Of a stretch of DNA of 6,700 nucleotides, positions 1-4,074 are shown in pieces. Origin of the DNA: Nanobdellota archaeon (lineage in GTDB: Archaea > Nanobdellota > Nanobdellia > Woesearchaeales > JAHJBD01); NCBI GenBank assembly GCA_018813725.1, contig JAHJBD010000190.1, positions 1 through 6,700 of the forward strand, given 5' to 3'. Positions within the stretch are counted from its first letter, which is position 1. The number at the start of each line of letters is the position of its first letter. A program made the position numbers and the translations under genes. The notes under the pieces were generated by a model that did not search any database, had not been told where the DNA came from, and was given only the letters and a program-made list of their open reading frames with translations.

Positions 1-1
1 C

Positions 2-451
2 CCTGGTTTTTCAGATATATCCCAGGAAGCAGGACATGCGCATATCGAAAAAAATGGAAGAAAGTGTCTTTGCGGTGCAAGAGGATGCTTTAATGCTTAT
101 GTTTCTGGAACAGGAGCTGCACAGATGGCAAAAGAGATGGGCATGAAAGGCGATGTTACTGCAAAACAGGTTTATGCGCAGAATAATAAGATATCAAAGA
201 AAGTTTTTGAGATACAGAAATATTATATAGCCACCCAATTAGCGCATATATCACTCCACCATAGGCCTCAGTTGATCGAACTTTTTGGCGGACTGACCAA
301 CCAAAGAAAGCTTTTTGATTCTGCGATAAAAGATCTAAGAGAAAACCCGATAAAATATGCATACCCTGGGTTTAAAGCACCATTGATCAAGATCACAAAA
401 CTAGGTGATAATATTGGCCTATTTGGTGCTGCTGCAATGGCGCTAAGATGA
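2..451 (+). CDS. ROK-family sugar kinase, C-terminal part (5' end outside window)
   Basis: The reading frame is open from the first bases of the window, and 149 residues are visible. ROK proteins are mostly ATP-dependent sugar kinases (glucokinase, N-acetylmannosamine or N-acetylglucosamine kinase types), with some transcriptional regulators. The visible part opens with the family's E-x-G-H sugar-binding motif (Glu9, His12 of the visible fragment). It continues with the zinc-binding motif CLCGARGC (Cys22, Cys24, Cys29). The His-to-Cys offsets of 10, 12 and 17 match the known ROK zinc site as I recall it. The usual acidic residue after the last Cys is Asn here. The catalytic Asp and phosphate-binding motif would lie upstream, outside the window. 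The ATG at 125 is internal, because the zinc motif precedes it in frame. The stop overlaps the next start (ATGA, 448-451), so the two genes are probably co-translated. Substrate cannot be assigned; a cytoplasmic kinase is likelier than a regulator. Confidence 0.86.
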   Translation, partial: PGFSDISQEAGHAHIEKNGRKCLCGARGCFNAYVSGTGAAQMAKEMGMKGDVTAKQVYAQNNKISKKVFEIQKYYIATQLAHISLHHRPQLIELFGGLTNQRKLFDSAIKDLRENPIKYAYPGFKAPLIKITKLGDNIGLFGAAAMALR

Positions 452-1215
452 AAAAGATAAGATTGCACCAATTCTTAAGCAGGGCTGGGATTTTTGCCAA
501 GAAAGAAGAGATGATTAAGGCTATACATGCAGGGAAAGTTTCATTCAAAGGAAAAGAGGTTAAGAATGCAAATTTCCAGGTTCCTGCAAACAGCCAGGAT
601 ATATTTTTTTATGGCAAGATAGCTCTGCCAAAAAAGCAAGCAGTATATATAATTGTAAATAAGCCTGTAGGCTTTCTTTCTTCTAAACTTTCAAAGAAAG
701 ATGTTGAGCTAGGGAAAAAAAGCATATTCTCGCTGATCAAAGGATTAGACACTAATCTAAAAAATTCACTATTTTGTGTAGGAAGGCTTGATGAGGATAC
801 CTCTGGATTGATCATCATAACAAACGATGGGACATTAGGGTCAAAGATCACAAGACCTGAAAGCATGATTGAAAAGGGGTATGCTGCGGTACTTGAAAAA
901 GATATTAAAGATAAGGATATTGAGAAGATTAAGAAAGGCGTTACAATCAGCCTCGAGCATAACAAGAAAGTTACTGAATACAAGACAAGGCCTTGCAAGA
1001 TTCAACTGATAGATAAGAGGGATGTAATTATTACAGTTTCTGAAGGTAAGAAAAGGGAAGTGAGAAGGATATTTGAGGCAGTGGGAAACAAGGTTGTTTC
1101 GTTAGAGAGGGTAAGTATAGGAAGCTTAAGATTAGATGGAATAAGGACAGGAGAATTCAAGTTTGTCGATAAGGAGTTTATTGAGAAAAGAATAAATGCC
1201 TCCAGCGGGATTTGA
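448..1215 (+). CDS. S4-domain pseudouridine synthase, RsuA/RluB/RluE/RluF family
   Basis: The 255-residue protein should convert specific uridines in rRNA (or tRNA) to pseudouridine. Residues 4-50 form an S4 RNA-binding domain (RLHQFLSRAGIFAKKEE and onward). The catalytic domain starts near residue 65, with NKPVGFLSS at 71-79. The signature GRLDEDTSGLIIITNDG is at 112-128, with Asp115 as the predicted catalytic nucleophile. The C-terminal family motif EGKKREVRRIFEAVG is at 199-213, followed by VVSLERVSIGSLRL. Length and domain order match the family. The start overlaps the upstream stop by ATGA and sits directly before the S4 domain. This family is typical of bacteria; archaea usually rely on Cbf5, Pus10, TruA and TruD types, so bacterial origin by transfer is a reasonable inference. 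The last six codons and stop lie inside the antisense of tRNA-Glu (1197-1215). The rRNA target cannot be told from sequence. Confidence 0.93.
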   Translation: MKKIRLHQFLSRAGIFAKKEEMIKAIHAGKVSFKGKEVKNANFQVPANSQDIFFYGKIALPKKQAVYIIVNKPVGFLSSKLSKKDVELGKKSIFSLIKGLDTNLKNSLFCVGRLDEDTSGLIIITNDGTLGSKITRPESMIEKGYAAVLEKDIKDKDIEKIKKGVTISLEHNKKVTEYKTRPCKIQLIDKRDVIITVSEGKKREVRRIFEAVGNKVVSLERVSIGSLRLDGIRTGEFKFVDKEFIEKRINASSGI

Positions 1216-1301
1216 ACCCACGTCCCTGCCTGTTTTCGATGAAAACCATTGATTCCCACCACGAAAAGGCAGGATGATTGGCCGGACTACACCATGGAGG
1301 C
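1197..1301 (-). tRNA. tRNA-Glu(UUC) with a 30-nt intron at 37/38
   Basis: Reading the minus strand from 1301, the acceptor arms GCCTCCA and TGGAGGC pair perfectly with discriminator A, and no CCA is encoded. The D-arm matches the archaeal tRNA-Glu pattern. The anticodon stem is CTGCC/GGCAG with loop TTTTCG-A, giving anticodon TTC at 1263-1265. The variable loop is GGAC, and the T arm is GTGGG-TTCAAAT-CCCGC. An intron occupies 1232-1261. Its splice sites form a clean bulge-helix-bulge: TTTT pairs with GAAA, 3-nt bulges CG^T and AC^A are cut after the second base, and the intron forms its own 8-bp hairpin. Mature length is 75 nt. The 3' end overlaps the pseudouridine synthase gene by 19 nt on the opposite strand. 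Confidence 0.95.
1232..1261 (-). other. tRNA-Glu intron (canonical BHB)
   Basis: This 30-nt intron is inserted after position 37. Folding by eye gives a 4-bp central helix flanked by two 3-nt bulges, the substrate of archaeal tRNA splicing endonuclease. The body forms an 8-bp hairpin with several G-U pairs and a 7-nt loop. Confidence 0.88.
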
Positions 1302-1327
1302 AATATGCGATAAAAAGTTCTAATCCT

Positions 1328-1336
1328 TTTTATAAA
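1328..1336 (-). promoter_or_regulatory. TATA box for tRNA-Glu
   Basis: The minus-strand reading is TTTATAAAA, preceded by GA-rich sequence. It is centred about 31 bp upstream of the tRNA 5' end at 1301, as expected for an archaeal TBP/TFB promoter with a very short leader. It suggests tRNA-Glu can be transcribed independently of tRNA-Ile upstream. Confidence 0.6.
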
Positions 1337-1367
1337 TCTTTCTTATAAAATGATGGGCCCACGGAGA

Positions 1368-1393
1368 CTTTCAGAACTGAATCAATCAGTTTT
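1368..1393 (-). other. tRNA-Ile intron 2, T loop (59/60)
   Basis: This 26-nt intron interrupts the T loop between positions 59 and 60. The helix TTCA/TGAA is flanked by 3-nt bulges AA^A and AG^T, and the intron contains an AACTGA/TCAGTT hairpin. One A-C mismatch sits next to the first bulge. Splicing restores the consensus loop TTCAAAT. Confidence 0.82.
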
Positions 1394-1415
1394 TTTGAAC
1401 TCCGGACCTCCGGCT

Positions 1416-1446
1416 CTCTTAGAGCCGAATGTTTAGAACGTGGCCA
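1416..1446 (-). other. tRNA-Ile intron 1, anticodon loop (37/38)
   Basis: This 31-nt intron follows A37. The central helix CTTA/TAAG and the 3' bulge AG^A are clear. The intron-internal helix GGCC/GGCT leaves one extra unpaired C, so the motif is relaxed and not a perfect bulge-helix-bulge. Exact cut sites are inferred from the need to restore a normal loop. Confidence 0.78.
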
Positions 1447-1510
1447 TATAAGACCGGCGCTCTAACCAGGCTGAGCTATGGGCCCATGCTCCAAAACAAA
1501 TTCATGTTGG

Positions 1511-1519
1511 TTTATAAAA
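1511..1519 (-). promoter_or_regulatory. TATA box for tRNA-Ile
   Basis: The minus-strand reading is TTTTATAAA, centred about 30 bp upstream of the tRNA 5' end at 1485, the archaeal TATA distance. Confidence 0.58.
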
Positions 1520-1533
1520 GTTTTGACACAAAA

Positions 1534-1542
1534 TTTATAAAA
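1534..1542 (+). promoter_or_regulatory. TATA box for the cysteine-repeat lipoprotein gene
   Basis: TTTATAAAA is centred about 28 bp before the ATG at 1566. That places the transcription start at or next to the start codon, so the mRNA is probably leaderless. No Shine-Dalgarno sequence precedes the ATG, which agrees. Confidence 0.55.
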
Positions 1543-1565
1543 TAGCTATTGAATCCTCTTTTACC

Positions 1566-2213
1566 ATGAAAAAGATAACTGTATTGTTGGTATTGATCAT
1601 TATTGCGCTTACAGCTTGCACTAAAGAGCCGCCTAAACCTGACACATCAATATCAGATGATGCACTTCTGGAACAAGCAATAGCAGAAGAAAACACTGAA
1701 CTTTGCACCCAGATCCAAAGCGCCATCGTAAAGGATGCCTGCATCGCTGAAGTAGCAAAAGATGCTGGATCATGTGAGCTTATTGAGAACGAGATGTCAA
1801 AAGACAGCTGCCTTACAAGCATAGCTGAAGTTAGCGCTGATCCTGGCTTGTGTGAGAAGGTGGTGACCAACTATTGGTCTGACATATGCTTCAAGAATGT
1901 TGCATTGATCACAGAAGATGAAACACTCTGCGAAAATGTATTTGATGATGAAGATTATAATGATTGTTATGTGGATGTTGCAATAAAAGTTAATGATGAG
2001 AAAATCTGCAAAGAAGTACAGGCATTAACTAAGCAACTAAAGTGCATAACAGACATTGCCAAAGCAAAGCAGGATCCAATGGTATGCGAACTTATCTCAA
2101 ACAAGATTGACAGAGAGACTTTCTGCTTAACAAGGCTTGCAAGCTTTCTTGAAGATAAAGATATCTGTAATATGATAACAACAGAAACGATAAAAGAAAA
2201 TTGTTTAAATTAA
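1566..2213 (+). CDS. predicted secreted lipoprotein with seven 26-residue Cys-pair repeats
   Basis: The 215-residue protein belongs to no family I can name. It begins with a Lys-Lys n-region and a hydrophobic core (residues 4-15) ending in the lipobox LTAC, so Cys18 should be lipidated and the protein anchored outside the membrane. A Pro/Asp/Glu-rich linker follows (20-45). The rest is a tandem repeat. Cysteines occur at 47/59, 70/82, 96/108, 122/134, 148/160, 174/187 and 201/213, i.e. Cys-x11-Cys-x13 with little drift. Recurring features are LC or IC openings and a K/D-x-C followed by a small-hydrophobic helix such as LTSIAEV or ITDIAKA. The even spacing suggests stacked two-helix hairpins, each closed by a disulphide. 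The domain is acidic. It lies alone, divergent from the tRNAs, and converges on the eL37 gene with a 4-nt gap. Role unknown; extracellular binding or structure is inferred. Confidence 0.82.
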   Translation: MKKITVLLVLIIIALTACTKEPPKPDTSISDDALLEQAIAEENTELCTQIQSAIVKDACIAEVAKDAGSCELIENEMSKDSCLTSIAEVSADPGLCEKVVTNYWSDICFKNVALITEDETLCENVFDDEDYNDCYVDVAIKVNDEKICKEVQALTKQLKCITDIAKAKQDPMVCELISNKIDRETFCLTRLASFLEDKDICNMITTETIKENCLN

Positions 2214-2217
2214 ATTC

Positions 2218-2379
2218 TTATTTTTTTTGCCAAGCATAGCTTCTAAGCTTAGATGTCTTGCCAAAACCGCAAGAAGAACAGACTTTTTTCCTCATATGAT
2301 AGGTACGTTTACCGCACCTTCTGCAGTGCATGGTAGTAAGCTGCCCTGATTTTTTTCCGTGTGAAGCTGTTCCTTTCAT
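2218..2379 (-). CDS. rpl37e: large-subunit ribosomal protein eL37
   Basis: This 53-residue zinc-ribbon protein of the 50S subunit binds 23S rRNA. It was read directly from the minus strand and starts MKGTASHGKKSGQL. The zinc site is two CxxC pairs, Cys19/Cys22 (CRRC) and Cys34/Cys37 (CSSC), and the tail KTSKLRSYAWQKK is typical of the family. Length is normal for archaeal eL37. The ATG lies one base after the LSm stop (TAAGATG), so the two genes form one transcript with likely translational coupling. The LSm-eL37 pair is a conserved archaeal arrangement, which supports both calls. The tail codons run AAA-AAA into the stop and give an oligo-T on the other strand. Confidence 0.95.
   Translation of the reverse strand: MKGTASHGKKSGQLTTMHCRRCGKRTYHMRKKVCSSCGFGKTSKLRSYAWQKK
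2221..2228 (+). terminator. oligo-T terminator candidate for the lipoprotein gene
   Basis: A run of eight T begins 7 nt after the stop of the + strand gene. Archaeal RNA polymerase terminates at such non-template T runs. The same bases encode the C-terminal Lys codons of eL37 on the other strand, so the run could exist only for coding reasons. Confidence 0.45.
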
Positions 2380-2380
2380 C

Positions 2381-2608
2381 TTACTCTGGCGAAATCAGGA
2401 TGATTGTGTCTCCTCTTAGGAATACGACACCTAGTTTCCTTTTTGTCTCGCCACCTTCTTGCTCTTCTGCGTTTTCAAGAACGATATTGATGTGAATATC
2501 AAATGCTTTTAAGTTACCCACAAATTGTTTTCCGTTTTTCAGTTCAACAATAACTCTTTTATTTCTTGCCCTGTTCAATGCATCTAAGGGCCTTGCTTCT
2601 TCAACCAT
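2381..2608 (-). CDS. LSm / Sm-like archaeal RNA-binding protein (SmAP)
   Basis: The 75-residue Sm-fold protein should form a homo-heptameric ring that binds U-rich RNA and takes part in RNA processing. Sm1 spans about residues 17-49 and contains the RNA-contacting pattern FDIHIN (Asp37, His39, Asn41) after LKNGKQFVGNL. Sm2 is GVVFLRGDTIILISP at 60-74, with Arg65-Gly66-Asp67. Between them is an acidic linker (AEEQEGGE). Length fits archaeal SmAP1-type proteins. The start at 2608 is supported by a strong Shine-Dalgarno sequence GAGGTGG four bases upstream (2613-2619). It is the first gene of a two-gene operon with eL37. Confidence 0.95.
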   Translation of the reverse strand: MVEEARPLDALNRARNKRVIVELKNGKQFVGNLKAFDIHINIVLENAEEQEGGETKRKLGVVFLRGDTIILISPE

Positions 2609-2612
2609 AGTT

Positions 2613-2619
2613 CCACCTC
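2613..2619 (-). promoter_or_regulatory. Shine-Dalgarno site of the LSm gene
   Basis: GAGGTGG on the minus strand, four bases before the ATG at 2608. It is the clearest ribosome-binding site in the window, where most other starts look leaderless or coupled. Confidence 0.75.
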
Positions 2620-2653
2620 AAAAATAAATATAAAGTAGAGAGGCTCTGTTCAG

Positions 2654-2662
2654 TATTTAAAT
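2654..2662 (-). promoter_or_regulatory. TATA-like promoter element of the LSm-eL37 operon
   Basis: The minus-strand reading is ATTTAAATA preceded by GAAAC. A start about 25 bp downstream would give a leader of roughly 24 nt that includes the Shine-Dalgarno site. A second AT-rich stretch (TTTATATTTAT, about 2624-2634) is too close to the start to leave room for that leader. Confidence 0.42.
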
Positions 2663-2667
2663 GTTTC

Positions 2668-2676
2668 TTATTTTTC
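2668..2676. repeat. left copy of 9-bp direct repeat (target-site duplication)
   Basis: TTATTTTTC lies directly against the left end of the inverted-repeat element and is repeated exactly at 2840-2848 against its right end. The repeat boundaries coincide with both ends of the terminal inverted repeats. Confidence 0.78.
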
Positions 2677-2839
2677 GGGTCTGTCCCAAATCTCGCAAAG
2701 CTCGGGTTGCCATCTAATTCGCTTCTGATTGGAAAGATGTATAACTGACATTCTCCGAAGGAGCCAACCCTCTTGTCAGTTAGCTATCTTAACAAAATAA
2801 GCTCATGGAGTGATGGCAACCATTATTTGGGACACACCC
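2677..2839. mobile_element. MITE-like non-autonomous element, 163 bp, with 15-bp terminal inverted repeats
   Basis: The ends are GGGTCTGTCCCAAAT (2677-2691) and ATTTGGGACACACCC (2825-2839), inverted repeats matching at 14 of 15 bases. Further nested inverted pairs are GGTTGCCATC/GATGGCAACC (2705-2714/2812-2821), AAGAT/ATCTT (2734-2738/2786-2790) and AACTGACA/TGTCAGTT (2743-2750/2774-2781). A central CTCC-GAA-GGAG hairpin (2753-2763) completes an almost full-length palindrome. A perfect 9-bp direct repeat flanks it. There is no open reading frame of useful length, so it would need a transposase supplied in trans. The 9-bp duplication is compatible with several DDE transposase families; I do not recognise the inverted repeat well enough to name one. 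It sits between the divergent promoters of LSm and the zinc-ribbon gene. A structured RNA is the alternative, but the flanking duplication favours transposition. Confidence 0.76.
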
Positions 2840-2848
2840 TTATTTTTC
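2840..2848. repeat. right copy of 9-bp direct repeat (target-site duplication)
   Basis: TTATTTTTC, identical to 2668-2676, abuts the right terminal inverted repeat. Confidence 0.78.
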
Positions 2849-2855
2849 CGAAAAT

Positions 2856-2866
2856 TTTTTATATTA
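2856..2866 (+). promoter_or_regulatory. TATA box for the zinc-ribbon gene
   Basis: TTTTTATATTA is centred about 25 bp before the ATG at 2886, with CGAAAA just upstream as a possible BRE. Transcription would begin at or very near the start codon. The element begins only 8 bp upstream of the TATA box and leaves it intact. Confidence 0.48.
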
Positions 2867-2885
2867 TCGATTTAAGGGCAATCTA

Positions 2886-3104
2886 ATGGCAAAAAAAGTA
2901 GTAAAGAAAACTGTCAAAAAGGTAACTAAGGTCTCAAAGCCACTGAAGGCTACAAAACCAGTGTCTACCAGAAAGACCTGCCCAGAATGCGGCAGCCGAA
3001 ACATCATATACAGCAGGATAACTGATAGGGTGATCTGCCAGGACTGTGCAGCAATATTCGCTTCACTTGTACCTGAAGATGAAGAAAAGTTCAACGCCAG
3101 TTAA
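2886..3104 (+). CDS. small basic protein with TFB-like zinc ribbon
   Basis: The 72-residue protein has two parts. Residues 3-30 are a Lys/Arg-rich, low-complexity basic tail (about a dozen Lys). Residues 31-62 are a zinc ribbon with Cys32, Cys35, Cys51 and Cys54 (CPECGSRNI...RVICQDCAAIF). This pattern resembles the N-terminal ribbon of TFB/TFIIB, in which the final pair reads CxxCG; here the residue after the last Cys is Ala. The cyclin-fold core of TFB is absent, so it is not a general TFB. A nucleic-acid-binding or RNA-polymerase-associated role is inferred. A ribosome-associated basic protein is the alternative. Its 3' end overlaps that of kae1 by 14 bp (convergent). Confidence 0.8.
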   Translation: MAKKVVKKTVKKVTKVSKPLKATKPVSTRKTCPECGSRNIIYSRITDRVICQDCAAIFASLVPEDEEKFNAS

Positions 3105-4074
3105 CTATGATGTCATCGGTCCTTTCGTATGGATCAATCTGAGTGTTATCTATATCCTGCCTTTTACCGGCTTTGTATTCTAAGATTCCCTGCCATGCTA
3201 TCATTGCTGCATTATCTACCAAGAATTGCATCTCTGGAACATAGCATCTTGCGCCTCTGTCATCGCACATCTTGTGGCACATCTCTTGAAGCCTCTTGTT
3301 GCAAGCAACACCGCCGCCAAGCAAAAGCTCGGTCTTTTCACAATGAGCAAGAGCCCTTTCAGAAACCTCAATAAGCATAGCAAAAACAGTCTCCTGCAGT
3401 GAATAGCAAAGGTCTTCAACCTTATACTTTCCTGAATCATATTTTTGCTTAAGGTTAGTCAAAAGTCCGCCGAATGACACATCCATACCTTTTACAACAT
3501 AAGGCAATTCGATATATTCCTTGCCTTTAAGGCTAAGCTCGTAGACTTTTGGGCCGCCAGGAAATCCAAGCCCTATATGTCTTGCAAAGGAATCAATAAA
3601 GTTGCCAACACCCTGGTCAAGTGTCTCACCAAATATCCTGTATTTGCCACCATCATAAGCTATAACCTGTGTATTTGCTCCAGATGCATAAAGAAGCACT
3701 GGATCTTTTGCACTTGTAAGAAGCCTTCCTATCTCAAGGTGAGCTATGCAATGGTTGACACCAACAATAGGCTTATGTGTGATTGCAGCAAGTGACCTTG
3801 CAGCAAAAGCGCCGATCCTTAAGCAGTTACCTATGCCAGGAGACTGAGAAAAGGATATCAGGCCGATATCTTTGATGCTGCATTTAGCCTCGTCCAATGC
3901 CTTTTTCATGATCTCGTCACAGAACTTGACATGGTGCTCAGCTGCGTCAGTAGGGATTATACCGCCTGATTCAGTGGTATAAGTATGCTTAACATTAGAT
4001 AAAACCTTGCCTTTGTCTGTAACTACGCTTGCACCAAAGGTATGCGCTGTTGATTCTATGCCTAGGCATCTCAT
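3091..4074 (-). CDS. kae1: Kae1 (Gcp/TsaD family), KEOPS tRNA t6A37 threonylcarbamoyltransferase subunit
   Basis: The 327-residue protein transfers threonylcarbamoyl from TC-AMP to A37 of ANN-decoding tRNAs, as the catalytic subunit of KEOPS. The ASKHA N-motif GIESTAHTFG is at 5-14. The metal-binding HCIAH is at 108-112 (His108, His112). YASGANTQ at 129-136 corresponds to the usual YVSGGNTQ. GETLDQGVGNFIDSFAR is at 149-165, KGMDVSFGGLL at 195-205, GGGVACNKRL at 253-262, and VDNAAMIA at 286-293 with metal ligand Asp287. Length is that of a stand-alone Kae1, without the C-terminal Bud32 kinase fusion found in some archaea; Bud32 and the other KEOPS subunits are not in the window. The start overlaps the lonB stop (ATGA), implying co-translation. 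One Gly of the nucleotide loop is Ala (Ala133). Confidence 0.96.
   Translation of the reverse strand: MRCLGIESTAHTFGASVVTDKGKVLSNVKHTYTTESGGIIPTDAAEHHVKFCDEIMKKALDEAKCSIKDIGLISFSQSPGIGNCLRIGAFAARSLAAITHKPIVGVNHCIAHLEIGRLLTSAKDPVLLYASGANTQVIAYDGGKYRIFGETLDQGVGNFIDSFARHIGLGFPGGPKVYELSLKGKEYIELPYVVKGMDVSFGGLLTNLKQKYDSGKYKVEDLCYSLQETVFAMLIEVSERALAHCEKTELLLGGGVACNKRLQEMCHKMCDDRGARCYVPEMQFLVDNAAMIAWQGILEYKAGKRQDIDNTQIDPYERTDDIIVNWR

Larger units (their letters stand above)
1354..1485 (-). tRNA. tRNA-Ile(UAU) with two introns (anticodon loop and T loop)
   Basis: From 1485 on the minus strand, the acceptor GGGCCCA pairs with TGGGCCC, discriminator is A, and no CCA is encoded. The body TAGCTCAGCCTGGTTAGAGC is the typical archaeal Ile-type D arm. 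The anticodon stem is CCGGT/GCCGG with loop CTTATA-A, so the anticodon is TAT (1448-1450), reading AUA. The variable loop is AGGTC. The T stem CGGAG/CTCCG is perfect, but the T loop is split: TTCAAA, then 26 nt, then T, restoring TTCAAAT after splicing. Removing 31 nt (1416-1446) and 26 nt (1368-1393) leaves a regular 75-nt tRNA. The central splice helices are CTTA/TAAG and TTCA/TGAA. U33, the 5-nt variable loop and stem pairing exclude a Lys or Tyr reading. Confidence 0.9.

Noticed and set aside
125..451. ROK protein starting at the ATG at 125
   Set aside because: The same frame is open to the window edge, and the zinc and sugar-binding motifs lie upstream of this ATG, so it is internal.
609..998. 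129-codon minus-strand frame within the pseudouridine synthase gene
   Set aside because: It is antisense to the catalytic domain, with Ser/Phe-rich composition typical of shadow frames.
1354..1485. tRNA-Lys(CUU) or another identity for the double-intron tRNA
   Set aside because: That reading would shift U33, weaken the anticodon stem and upset the 5-nt variable loop. The Ile(UAU) fold restores all consensus positions.
2677..2839. Structured non-coding RNA such as SRP RNA, RNase P RNA or an H/ACA guide
   Set aside because: I could not place the conserved SRP or RNase P core motifs or a convincing guide pocket. The perfect direct repeat at both ends is better explained by transposition.
3129..3795. 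Plus-strand open frames of 70-80 codons across kae1
   Set aside because: They are antisense shadows of a gene with all family motifs and have no recognisable domain.
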